Below are positions 43,065 to 51,102 of a stretch of DNA of 64,000 bases, piece by piece. The stretch's first letter is position 1; the number at the start of each line of letters is the position of its first letter. Made by a program: the position numbers and the translations under genes. The DNA lies in the NCBI GenBank assembly GCA_947364235.1, contig CANARY010000002.1:124001-188000 (forward strand). The letters are read 5' to 3'. Source of the DNA: an uncultured Candidatus Melainabacteria bacterium (lineage in GTDB: Bacteria; Cyanobacteriota; Vampirovibrionia; Gastranaerophilales; Gastranaerophilaceae). Under the pieces are notes generated by a model. The model was given only the letters and a program-made list of their open reading frames with translations, did not search any database and was not told the DNA's origin.

Positions 43065-45575
43065 TTAATTTTTCTTAATTTCTGTTAAAGTAGGGTCTAA
43101 TAATCTTCTGCCGATATTGTCAAAATTTATTGAGAACAGAGTTTTGTTTCCATATTTAATCATTTTTTCTACAATACCGTTTCCGTATTTGGCGTGTATA
43201 ACAGAATCTCCTTGCGAAATAGGGTCGCTCATTACTAAGTCTTCTTGCGGAATATCTGCATCGTAAACAGGAACGATTGGAGTTGATGAACTTCTGGTTT
43301 CTAATATATCATCATCTGCTTCACGCAAATCAATTTCTTCTTGAGGAGTATCTAAAATGCTGCTGCTATCATCAGAGTTTGATAGTTCTTGTAATATTTC
43401 ATCTCTGCTGTTTTCGTCAAGTTCCAGCTCAACATCATCACTATTAAGTTCATCGATTAAATCTAAATCAGAGTCAGAAATATCGTCATCTTTTCTGGTT
43501 GTAAAAACTTTATCAACTTCTTTGATGATTTCTTCGTCATTAAGCGGAATGTTTTCTTCTTCATCTTCCATATCAATAATGATAGCATTTTCATCAATAT
43601 CATCAGGCTCAAGTTCAACAATTTCGTCGAAATCTGAGTCATCATTAGCAATTGGTATTACTCCTGGAATTTCTTCAATTTCTTGAAGCTCAAACTCTTC
43701 TTCAATATTATTTTCTTTTTCTGTGTCAGTATTTAAATCGAAATTAAAATCTTCAGGCATTGCTAAAATAATAGGACCGTTTATGTCTGTAAGATTTTCA
43801 TTACTTGAAAAATCTGTGATAAATTCATCATAGTTTTTTTCAGCAGCTGGCTCTTCTGCAATCTCTTCCAGTAAAGGTATTTCTGAATCAAAAGATTCTT
43901 CTAATGGTATGTTATCAAGAACCGGTTCTTCTTTTTCTTCAACTATTTCTAAAGCTTCATAATCAGCTTCAATAATGTTTTCTGCAGGTTCTTCTATTTC
44001 ATTAGAAATTTCTTCCTCTGCAGCAGCTGTTGATTCAATATCTTCTAATTCAAGTTCTTCAATTATTTCTTCTTCTTCTTCTTCTTCTGCTGCTGCTGCT
44101 GGTTCATCTTCTAATTCTTCTTGGACATCAGCAGTTTCTTCAAACTCTTCAGCTTCTTCTTGTTCAAATTCTTCATCATCTTCTGCGAACATTTCTGCAG
44201 GCGGAGGTGTTAAATCTTTTGCTGCTTCTGAAATTACAGCATCAGATTTTTCTTCTATGTTTGCTAAAATTTCTTCATTAGAAATTTCTTCTTTTTCTTC
44301 GATGATTTCTTCTTGAACAGCTTCTTCGGTTATTTCTTCTTCCGGTTCAATATCTTCGATTTCTTCTTTGATAACCTGTTCTTCTGTTTCAATTTGTGTA
44401 GAAATTGTTTCATCGATTGTTTGAAGAGTTGAAACTATCGGTATATAATTTACTGCTTCGCCTGTAATTAAATAAGTATTTGCAGGCATTGCTTTTAAAA
44501 ATGTATTATAAATCTTAAATACTTCGCTATTTGATGCAGACGGTGTTATTATAAAATTGTCAAAAAAGTTTTTGATATCATTCAAATACTGGAATTGCGA
44601 ACGAGCAGAGAATACGGCTGGAATATCTGCTGTCATAATATTTTTAAGGTTTTTCTTACTGATAGTATTTGAAAGTTCTATAATTACTTGGGTATTTTGT
44701 TTTTCTTTTAACTTTTCATATAAGAAAGCAAGGTATCTGTTTTGGAAAGATTTGTCTAGTTTTGACAAATCAATTACAGCGCAGTTTGAGTTTAAAATAG
44801 CATCAATTTTATCAATTTCGCTTTTATTTTTAGCAAAATATCCTAATTTGTCAAATTTTGCTAGTTTGTTTTTTAAGACAAGAAGCTTAAATACATGGGA
44901 TTTATCAACCATATCATCAACAATTGTTTTTAATGCTTCAAATGGAAGAAAAGGAACTGTTTTTGAATAGTCAGATAAATCTCTAAATATTTCTATGATA
45001 AGAGATTTACTGTCAGCTGTAGCATCGTTTAGGCAGTCTTCATACATAAAAGCTAGAGACGCTGTATCCAGAGGAAGCTTAAAATCAATGCCTGCTGTGT
45101 ACTTATTTGCATCTGCAGCTCCATGCGTATCAATAATAATAGTGTTTTTACCAAGATTATTAAACTGTTTTACCAGATTTCTAAAAATGATATTCTTATC
45201 TGATTTATTATCAGCACTGATTAGCATTTTTTTGTTGAAAGCTGATTCGTCAATTACTATATTAATACCTGCACCTTGAGTTTTTCCGGCGATAACAGGG
45301 GTTTGGAATCTAATAGAATTATTTAAAATATTAAATGTTATTTCTTTTATTTCAGAATCTTTTGAAGGGAGTGTGTTGTCATAAGTTTGTAAAGTTCCAT
45401 CAAATAAAAATAAAATTTTTGCCGATGCAATTGAAATGCTGCCGGCGCTTTTTATCTGGACAACCTGTGCTATATAATTTTTAGCAGAACTTTCAGCTTG
45501 AATGAATGACGAAAGATGTATGCTCTCGTCTGATTCAAATATTATAAACCCTTCTCTTGCTTCTAAAATTTTCAT
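43065..45575 (-). CDS. large acidic protein: degenerate HerA-like ATPase, Glu-rich linker, PcrA/UvrD-like C-terminal domain
   Basis: An 836-residue protein with three parts. The N-terminus (1-110) looks like the HAS-barrel of HerA/FtsK-type ATPases (GFIIFESDE, KILFLFDGT, GAGINIVIDE). A region to about 390 follows the ATPase order, including NTIIIDTHG, but the expected Walker A has become ISADNKSDKN without the GK[ST]. About 390-770 is extremely Glu/Asp-rich and probably disordered. The last 60 residues (GDSVIHAKYGNGIVEKM and FDNIGRRLLDP) resemble the C-terminal Tudor-like domain of PcrA/UvrD that touches RNA polymerase. The real start is ATG 45575. Role unknown; a transcription- or DNA-associated scaffold is an inference. 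Confidence 0.75.
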   Translation of the reverse strand: MKILEAREGFIIFESDESIHLSSFIQAESSAKNYIAQVVQIKSAGSISIASAKILFLFDGTLQTYDNTLPSKDSEIKEITFNILNNSIRFQTPVIAGKTQGAGINIVIDESAFNKKMLISADNKSDKNIIFRNLVKQFNNLGKNTIIIDTHGAADANKYTAGIDFKLPLDTASLAFMYEDCLNDATADSKSLIIEIFRDLSDYSKTVPFLPFEALKTIVDDMVDKSHVFKLLVLKNKLAKFDKLGYFAKNKSEIDKIDAILNSNCAVIDLSKLDKSFQNRYLAFLYEKLKEKQNTQVIIELSNTISKKNLKNIMTADIPAVFSARSQFQYLNDIKNFFDNFIITPSASNSEVFKIYNTFLKAMPANTYLITGEAVNYIPIVSTLQTIDETISTQIETEEQVIKEEIEDIEPEEEITEEAVQEEIIEEKEEISNEEILANIEEKSDAVISEAAKDLTPPPAEMFAEDDEEFEQEEAEEFEETADVQEELEDEPAAAAEEEEEEEIIEELELEDIESTAAAEEEISNEIEEPAENIIEADYEALEIVEEKEEPVLDNIPLEESFDSEIPLLEEIAEEPAAEKNYDEFITDFSSNENLTDINGPIILAMPEDFNFDLNTDTEKENNIEEEFELQEIEEIPGVIPIANDDSDFDEIVELEPDDIDENAIIIDMEDEEENIPLNDEEIIKEVDKVFTTRKDDDISDSDLDLIDELNSDDVELELDENSRDEILQELSNSDDSSSILDTPQEEIDLREADDDILETRSSSTPIVPVYDADIPQEDLVMSDPISQGDSVIHAKYGNGIVEKMIKYGNKTLFSINFDNIGRRLLDPTLTEIKKN

Positions 45576-45648
45576 CAAATAGATTTTATCATGAACATGC
45601 TTTTTTCAATAAAAATTTTTACAATTTGAAACCATATTTTATTTGTGT

Positions 45649-45654
45649 TTTAAT
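45649..45654 (+). promoter_or_regulatory. extended -10 for the M16 gene, leaderless start
   Basis: TGT-TTTAAT (-10 at 45649-45654) sits seven bases upstream of the M16 ATG (45661), with no ribosome site in between. Confidence 0.4.
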
Positions 45655-45660
45655 TTAAGA

Positions 45661-46863
45661 ATGAGAGAATTTGAATTAAAAAATAATATTAAAGTTTGTG
45701 TAAAAGAAAATAAGAATACTCCAAGAGCTGCTTTAACATTAAATATATCAATATCTAAGCCGGAAAAGCATTCTGGTGAATATTCGATTATGAATAGGCT
45801 GCTTTTGAAGGGTACAGAAAAATATTCATCTGAAGAACTTTCTGCTATCTTAGATGAAAACGCAATTGATTTTTCAACTGAGATGAAGTTAGATTATTTA
45901 AGATTTCGTTTTGTGTGTTTAAATGAAGACTTCGAGCAAGCACTTTCTATAATGAGAGAAGTTATCTTGAATTCTACTTTTACAGAATTTGAGAAAGAAA
46001 GAGTTAAGCTTAAAGGTGAGATTACAGCTGAGTTGGATTCAGCTAAAGTTAAAGTCTCAGATTTGTTTACTAAAACAATTTATAAAAACCATTATTATGG
46101 ACACAGCTATACTCAAACATTAGAAGAAATCGATAAGGTCACAAGAGAAGATGTCGTAACTTCTTACAATGAAATTTTGAATAACAGCAGAAAATCTCTT
46201 GTGCTTGCAGGAGATGTTGATTCAAGCCTTCTAGAAAAATATCTTGGTGATATTCCAGGTTATAAAAATATAGATTCAGTTATTGAAGAACCGGATGCTT
46301 TGAAGCAAGAATATGCAGAAATAATTAAAGAAGATGCGAATCAGGCTCAAATAATACAAGGCTGGCGTGTTCCTGCAATAGGTTCGGATGACTATCCGGC
46401 AATTATGCTTATGAACGTAATACTAGGGGCAAGCGGACTTTCTTCAAGACTTTTTTTAGAGCTTAGAGAGAAAAAAGGACTTGCTTACACGGTAAGGTCT
46501 GCGTATGAAACTCATAGAAAATCTGCTGTATTTAGTATTTATATCGGTACAGAACCTTCTAATATTGAAACTTCTATTGCAGGGTTTAAAGAAGAAATTG
46601 AAAAAATTAAAACTATTCCTGTGAGTGAAGAAGAGCTTAAAAACGCGGTCAATAATCTGATAGGTAAACAGCAGTTTGTAACAGAAACCAACATGCAGCA
46701 AGCGAATATTATGGCGTATTATTCAATAATGGGAAAACCATTCGGATACCGTGCAGAAGTTCAAGAAAAGCTTCGCCGTGTAACTCCGGAGCAAATTTTA
46801 GCCTGTGCTAATAAATATTTTACAGATGACTACGTTCTTACTATTATAAAACCGCAGGTGTAA
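45661..46863 (+). CDS. M16 (insulinase) family protein lacking the zinc motif
   Basis: A 400-residue protein with the two-domain M16 fold. The segment that normally holds HxxEH before the L-KGT element reads GEYSIMNRLLLKGTEKYS, so the zinc ligands and catalytic Glu are missing. The second half (GASGLSSRLFLELREKKGLAYTVRSAYE) is normal. Bacterial M16 proteins often occur as an active/inactive pair; no active partner is next to it. It may be a structural or chaperone-like subunit of a partner elsewhere. It is followed one base later by the M14 gene. The start is ATG 45661. Confidence 0.85.
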   Translation: MREFELKNNIKVCVKENKNTPRAALTLNISISKPEKHSGEYSIMNRLLLKGTEKYSSEELSAILDENAIDFSTEMKLDYLRFRFVCLNEDFEQALSIMREVILNSTFTEFEKERVKLKGEITAELDSAKVKVSDLFTKTIYKNHYYGHSYTQTLEEIDKVTREDVVTSYNEILNNSRKSLVLAGDVDSSLLEKYLGDIPGYKNIDSVIEEPDALKQEYAEIIKEDANQAQIIQGWRVPAIGSDDYPAIMLMNVILGASGLSSRLFLELREKKGLAYTVRSAYETHRKSAVFSIYIGTEPSNIETSIAGFKEEIEKIKTIPVSEEELKNAVNNLIGKQQFVTETNMQQANIMAYYSIMGKPFGYRAEVQEKLRRVTPEQILACANKYFTDDYVLTIIKPQV

Positions 46864-46864
46864 T

Positions 46865-47443
46865 ATGAAGCTTACGGGAAATATTAATATGCCTGACGTT
46901 CTTGTAATAGGGTGTATGCACGGTGATGAACCTCAAGGAAAATATCTGATTGAAGAGTATTTGAGTAAATTTCCGGATACTAAGCTCGCAATGATACCGT
47001 GTCTTAATGAATACGGCGTTGAACATAATGTTAGAACAAACAAAAACGGGGTTGATTTAAACAGAAATTTCCCGACAGAGAACTGGAAACTGACAGAACG
47101 TGACAATTTTTTCGGCGGCGAAGTTCCTGCAAGTGAAGCAGAGACAAGATTTGTTATTGATGTAATAAATGAGTTAAAACCGGATGCTATTTTAACTTTG
47201 CATGCGCCGTATAAAGTTGTGAATTATGACGGAGAAGCTTTAGAGCTTGCTGAAAAAATCTCGCAAATCATCGGCTATCCGGTTGAAGCAAACATTGGTT
47301 ATCCAACTCCCGGAAGCTTTGGAACTTGGGCGGGAATTGAGCATAAAATTCCGACAATTACGCTTGAGCTTGATGAAGAGGTTGATGTTAAGGAGTTGAG
47401 AGAACCTGTATTTAAGATTTTTAAAATGCTAGAGGAATATTAA
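46865..47443 (+). CDS. M14 murein-peptide amidase/carboxypeptidase-like (MpaA-like)
   Basis: A 192-residue zinc carboxypeptidase-like protein. Zinc ligands fit GCMHGDEPQGK (His, Glu) and LTLHAPY (His). The substrate motif GVDLNRNFP and the late LELDEEV (likely catalytic Glu region) match MpaA and the succinylglutamate desuccinylase/aspartoacylase group. MpaA splits the gamma-D-Glu-diaminopimelate bond in recycled murein peptides. No signal peptide is seen, so it is cytoplasmic. It sits between the M16 gene (one-base gap) and uppS (TAATG), which fits cell-wall recycling. Confidence 0.82.
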   Translation: MKLTGNINMPDVLVIGCMHGDEPQGKYLIEEYLSKFPDTKLAMIPCLNEYGVEHNVRTNKNGVDLNRNFPTENWKLTERDNFFGGEVPASEAETRFVIDVINELKPDAILTLHAPYKVVNYDGEALELAEKISQIIGYPVEANIGYPTPGSFGTWAGIEHKIPTITLELDEEVDVKELREPVFKIFKMLEEY

Positions 47444-48147
47444 TGGAAGATATAAAAAAGATTGTTGAAGAATGTGACTTAAGACACATTGCTGTGATAA
47501 TGGATGGAAACAGGCGCTGGGCAAAAGAGAGAAATCTTCCTTCTGCTCTAGGGCATAAAAAAGGAGTGGATGCTCTAAAAGCAGCGATGCGAGCGTGTGA
47601 TGATTTCGGTATAAAATATTTAACTGTTTACGCGTTTTCTACTGAAAATTGGAATCGGAAACCGGAAGAAGTTAATTTTTTAATGGATTTATTGGGACAG
47701 ACTTTGAAAAATGAGCTTAAAGAAATGCACGAAAACAATGTTGTAATTTCTTTTATCGGTGATACTGCAAAGTTGAGTGATAAATTACAGAAAATCCTTG
47801 CAAATGCGGTTGAGACAACAAAAAATAATACGGGAGTTAATTTGCAGATTGCATTTAATTACGGTTCAAGAGATGAAATTGTTCATGCAGTTAAAGAGAT
47901 TGTTTCCTCTGGTGAAACCGAAATAACTGAAGAGACAATTTCAAAACATCTTTATACAAAAAATATACCTGATCCTGATGTGTTAATCAGGACAGGAGGA
48001 GAGATGCGGGTTTCAAATTATCTTCTCTGGCAGATTGCTTATTCTGAGTTTATTGTTATTGAAAAATTCTGGCCAGAGTTTGATAAAGAAGCGCTTGCCG
48101 GATGTATTTTGGAATACAAACGAAGAAACCGCCGTTTTGGGAAATGA
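47443..48147 (+). CDS. uppS: undecaprenyl diphosphate synthase
   Basis: Cis-prenyltransferase that makes the C55 lipid carrier for peptidoglycan and glycans, 234 residues. Motifs: HIAVIMDGNRRWAKER (catalytic Asp), YLTVYAFSTENW, RPDPDVL-like IPDPDVLIRTGGEMRVSNYLLWQ (split here) and SEFIVIEKFWPEF. Overlap of one base with the M14 gene. It is a cytoplasmic/membrane-edge enzyme of normal length. Confidence 0.96.
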   Translation: MEDIKKIVEECDLRHIAVIMDGNRRWAKERNLPSALGHKKGVDALKAAMRACDDFGIKYLTVYAFSTENWNRKPEEVNFLMDLLGQTLKNELKEMHENNVVISFIGDTAKLSDKLQKILANAVETTKNNTGVNLQIAFNYGSRDEIVHAVKEIVSSGETEITEETISKHLYTKNIPDPDVLIRTGGEMRVSNYLLWQIAYSEFIVIEKFWPEFDKEALAGCILEYKRRNRRFGK

Positions 48148-48229
48148 TACTTCTTGACGGCTCTTCCCTTTTGTAGTACTCATGAGAAGGTAAATAATAA
48201 TATTTTACATTAAGAGAAGGAGACTCACA

Positions 48230-49189
48230 ATGAGTGAAAGAAAACTAGTTGGAACAAACGAAATGTTCAAAAAAGCATTAGCTGGCGGATACGCTATTGG
48301 TGCTTACAATGTTAACAACATGGAAATTTTACAAGCAATTGCAGAAGCAGCTGAAGAAACAAGATCACCAATCATTCTTCAAGTTTCAGCAGGCGCAAGA
48401 AAATATGCTAACCAAACTTACCTTGTAAAATTGGTTGAAGCAGCTTTGGCTACAACAACAGTGCCTATCGCATTACACTTAGACCACGGTGCAGATTTTG
48501 AAATTTGCAAATCTTGTATTGACGGCGGTTTCTCTTCTGTTATGATTGACGGAAGCAGATTCTCATTCGAAGAAAACGTTGCAGTTACTAAGAAAGTTGT
48601 AGAATACGCTCACGAAAGAGGAGTTTCTGTAGAAGCTGAACTTGGTAAGCTTGCAGGTATTGAAGACGATGTTAATGTTGATGCTAAAGATGCTAAATAC
48701 ACTAACGTTAAAGAAGCTGTTGAATTTGTAAAACAAACAGGCTGCGATTCATTAGCAATTGCAATCGGAACTTCTCATGGTGCTTACAAATTTGCTGGCG
48801 AAGCTAAATTAGACTTTGATAGACTTAAAGAAATTAAAGATGCTCTTAAAGAAGCTGGATTTGGCGATTATCCAATCGTTCTTCACGGTTCATCATCAGT
48901 TCCTGCTGAATTCGTTGCTAAATGCAACCAGTACGGCGGTAAATTACCAAACGCTCAAGGTGTTCCTGAAGACATGCTTAACTACGCTTCTAAACACGGG
49001 GTTGCTAAGATTAACATCGATACAGATTTAAGATTAGCAATGACTTCTACAATCAGAGAATTCTTTGTAGAACACCCTGAAAAATTTGACCCTAGAGAGT
49101 ACATGGGACCAGGCAGAACAGCTGTTAAAGAAATGGTTATGCACAAAATGCGCGACGTATTAGGAACAGCCGGCCACGCTGATGACTAA
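48230..49189 (+). CDS. fba: class II fructose-bisphosphate aldolase
   Basis: Zinc-dependent aldolase of glycolysis/gluconeogenesis, 319 residues. Motifs: GAYNVNNMEILQA, the zinc/His site IALHLDHGADFE, SVMIDGSRFSFEEN, VEAELGKLAGIEDD, LAIAIGTSHGAYK and VLHGSSSVP, with KINIDTDLR near the end. The codon use is richer in frequent codons (AAC, TTC, GGC), as expected for a highly expressed gene. Strong GAGAAGGAG ribosome site. It ends with the terminator at 49281-49318; a palindromic element lies between. Confidence 0.96.
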   Translation: MSERKLVGTNEMFKKALAGGYAIGAYNVNNMEILQAIAEAAEETRSPIILQVSAGARKYANQTYLVKLVEAALATTTVPIALHLDHGADFEICKSCIDGGFSSVMIDGSRFSFEENVAVTKKVVEYAHERGVSVEAELGKLAGIEDDVNVDAKDAKYTNVKEAVEFVKQTGCDSLAIAIGTSHGAYKFAGEAKLDFDRLKEIKDALKEAGFGDYPIVLHGSSSVPAEFVAKCNQYGGKLPNAQGVPEDMLNYASKHGVAKINIDTDLRLAMTSTIREFFVEHPEKFDPREYMGPGRTAVKEMVMHKMRDVLGTAGHADD

Positions 49190-49214
49190 TCTACTTCGCA
49201 TGTAGACATTAAGT

Positions 49215-49266
49215 CGGAGTGCATTCAATGTGATTACAAGTTTAGATTGTAGTTCCAGGCACTCCT
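49215..49266 (-). repeat. small palindromic interspersed element, copy B
   Basis: A 52-bp element, reverse orientation of the 6918-6970 copy: CGGAGTGCATTC at one end and CCAGGCACTCCT at the other. Its middle (TTTAGATTGTAGTTCC) also resembles the core of the 51-bp tandem unit at 61690, suggesting one wider repeat family. It lies downstream of the aldolase gene and ahead of its terminator. Confidence 0.7.
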
Positions 49267-49280
49267 CAAAGATAAATAAC

Positions 49281-49318
49281 AAAAGGGCGGGTAATGCGCA
49301 AGCGTGCCCGCCTTTTTT
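49281..49318 (+). terminator. Rho-independent terminator after aldolase gene
   Basis: GGCGGG pairs with CCCGCC, with an inner partial stem around a GCAA loop, followed by a six-T run on the plus strand. Confidence 0.85.
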
Positions 49319-49322
49319 ATGT

Positions 49323-49328
49323 TATAAT
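49323..49328 (+). promoter_or_regulatory. extended -10 for the PurD-like gene, leaderless start
   Basis: TGT-TATAAT (-10 at 49323-49328) lies six bases before the ATG at 49335, right after the aldolase terminator. No ribosome site is seen, so the mRNA probably starts at or near the start codon. Confidence 0.5.
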
Positions 49329-49334
49329 CTTTCT

Positions 49335-50567
49335 ATGAGTAAGAAGATTTTAATTATTGGTAATGGCGCTAAAGAATACGCTTTAGCTAAGAAACTTTCA
49401 GAGAAACACGAGATTTATACAGCTCCTGCCAGTGATGCTCTTAAAGAGTTTACACACACTCTAGATATAAGAGAAGACAGCACAGCAGAACTTTTAGAAT
49501 TTGTAATGGAAAATGGAATTGATATGACAATTCCTGTTTCTTCTGCTGCATTAAAGTCAAACATAGCCGAAGTTTTTAATAACAATAACCAAAAAATCTT
49601 TGCGCCGGAAAATAAAGCTTCAAGAATAATTTTTGATAAAGCTTTAGCTAAAAAAGTTTTGTATAAGCTTAGAATACACACTCCAAAATTTGGGATTTTT
49701 GAAAAGCAAAATATGGTTCTTGACTATATTCGGAACCAAAAAGTTCCGTTTGTAATGAAGACAGATTCGCCTAACAGTGCAGCTGTCTTTACTTCTGCTT
49801 TGCCTGCGAAAAGCCTCGTAGAAACAAGTTTTATAGAAAAAAATAACCGTATAATTATTGAAGATTATGTTTATGGCACTCCGTTTTCTTTTTATACGAT
49901 AACAGATGGATATAAAGCTTTGCCAATCGGCTCTTCTATAACTTATAAACATGCGCTGGAAGGTGATGGAGGTCAGCTTACAAGCGGTATGGGAGCTTGC
50001 TCTCCAAACTATAAACTTACATTAGAACATGAATATTACCTTATGGATAATGTAATTTATCCGACTCTTGATTATTTAGAAATTGAAGGCAATCCGTATC
50101 TCGGCATACTGGGAGTTAACGGAGTTTTGACAAATGACGGTAAAATTTTTGTTCTGGGATGGCAGTCTTTTATGCAGGATTGTGACGCTCCTTCTGTTCT
50201 CGAAGTTCTTGATGAGGATTTGTTTGAACTGTTCGATTCTTGTGTTGTAGGCTCGTTTAGTGATGAGTCCAGGCTGATTAAATCCGGCGAAAAGTGTGCT
50301 TCTACAATCGTACTAACTTGTAAAAATAAAGAAAATAATGAAAATGTTATTCATGGGCTTGACTCTATTGATGACGATACTAAAATTGTTTTCTATCCAA
50401 ATGTTAGAAAAAATCGGTATTTAGAGTACGAAGCTGAAACAGGTGCTGTGCTTTCGTTAACAACATCAGCTGCTACTGCAAACTCTGCTGTAAAAAAAAT
50501 GTACGAAGAAGCTGAATGCATAACCTTTGATTCTGTTTATTACAGGAAAGATATTTGTAGAACTTAA
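49335..50567 (+). CDS. PurD-like ATP-grasp protein, probably non-catalytic
   Basis: A 410-residue homologue of phosphoribosylamine-glycine ligase. The start (ILIIGNGAKEYALAKKL) and the GQLTSGMGACSPNY and EGNPYLGILGVNGVL regions keep the fold. Key ATP-grasp residues are gone: the KADGLAAGKGV loop is MKTDSPNSAAVFT, and the metal-binding EFNxRFGDPE is replaced by LGWQSFMQDCDAP. A complete PurD would have those Glu/Asn ligands. The longer open frame upstream would run through the terminator, so ATG 49335 is used. It may be an ATP-binding regulator or a degenerate paralogue; no purine gene adjoins. Confidence 0.75.
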   Translation: MSKKILIIGNGAKEYALAKKLSEKHEIYTAPASDALKEFTHTLDIREDSTAELLEFVMENGIDMTIPVSSAALKSNIAEVFNNNNQKIFAPENKASRIIFDKALAKKVLYKLRIHTPKFGIFEKQNMVLDYIRNQKVPFVMKTDSPNSAAVFTSALPAKSLVETSFIEKNNRIIIEDYVYGTPFSFYTITDGYKALPIGSSITYKHALEGDGGQLTSGMGACSPNYKLTLEHEYYLMDNVIYPTLDYLEIEGNPYLGILGVNGVLTNDGKIFVLGWQSFMQDCDAPSVLEVLDEDLFELFDSCVVGSFSDESRLIKSGEKCASTIVLTCKNKENNENVIHGLDSIDDDTKIVFYPNVRKNRYLEYEAETGAVLSLTTSAATANSAVKKMYEEAECITFDSVYYRKDICRT

Positions 50568-50673
50568 TATTTCTTAATATTTGTTTTAAAAGGAGCAATT
50601 TTTTTTAGAGCAAATACTTTATATATATACAAGACACAAAAAACGTATATAGAGGATAAAAGGAGTACATTTT

Positions 50674-50862
50674 ATGGCAAGAGTATTGATTTCAATGCCT
50701 GAAAGTTTCTTAGGCAAAATTGACGAAGTTGCAGAGAATGAAAGCAGATCACGCTCTGAGCTTATTAGAGAAGCTTTAAGAAGTTATATTACGCGCTCAC
50801 AAGTACGTAATAATACATTAGCGGACAAGAATGCTAGGATTTTAGAGGCGCTATTGGATTAG
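50674..50862 (+). CDS. ribbon-helix-helix (CopG-type) regulator
   Basis: A 62-residue protein, the RHH_1 fold: beta strand ARVLISMPES, then helix 1 LGKIDEVAE and helix 2 SRSELIREALRSYIT. The RSELIREALR turn is typical of CopG/NikR-type DNA-binding antitoxins. A strong AAGGAG site precedes the ATG. No toxin gene follows; a hairpin terminator lies at 50953. It may act on an unlinked target or be autoregulatory. Confidence 0.9.
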   Translation: MARVLISMPESFLGKIDEVAENESRSRSELIREALRSYITRSQVRNNTLADKNARILEALLD

Positions 50863-50952
50863 GGATTGGGTAAATTTCAATTTACCCTGAGGATTAAATT
50901 ATAAACACGAAACAGAGAAGAGTACAAAAACACAAAAACAAAAAACAACCAC

Positions 50953-50981
50953 GGGAATTCTGTAAAGGATTCCTTTTTTTT
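50953..50981 (+). terminator. hairpin plus T-run after the RHH gene
   Basis: GGAAT pairs with ATTCC around a ten-base loop, followed by an eight-T run. The stem is short, but the T-run is clear. Confidence 0.6.
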
Positions 50982-50996
50982 GTGTGTGCCAAATCG

Positions 50997-51063
50997 GTAG
51001 TTTTCAAAACCACCCTCCCCCGCATTTACCCCCCGCATTTACCCCCTGCATTTACCCCCCCCC
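50997..51063. repeat. ATTTACCCC-family repeat with three tandem 13-bp units and C9 tract
   Basis: After GTAGTTTTCAAAACC come three 13-bp units (starting 51022, 51035, 51048) of GCATTTACCCCC(C/T), the last ending in nine C. The same head and tail occur at 59747-59784 and 61690-61865. The C-tract directly abuts the -35 box of the MFS promoter. Confidence 0.75.
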
Positions 51064-51092
51064 TTGACTCTCTTTTTACTTAGCTGTAAATT
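51064..51092 (+). promoter_or_regulatory. sigma-70 promoter of the MFS gene
   Basis: TTGACT (51064-51069) and TAAATT (51087-51092) are 17 bases apart. The -35 box directly touches the C-run of the upstream repeat, and the ATG (51103) is ten bases downstream of the -10 box. Its presence argues against the TTG start at 51064. Confidence 0.55.
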
Positions 51093-51102
51093 AGTCTTTG
51101 GT

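Noticed and set aside
43975-44316. Ser- or Leu-rich frames on the plus strand
   Set aside because: They are antisense readings of the Glu-rich codons (GAA/GAT) of the acidic protein.
50674-50862. Toxin-antitoxin operon with the RHH protein
   Set aside because: No ORF fitting a toxin lies next to it; a terminator follows directly.
51064-51102. TTG start 13 codons upstream for the MFS gene
   Set aside because: That TTG is the -35 box of the likely promoter, so the real start is ATG 51103.
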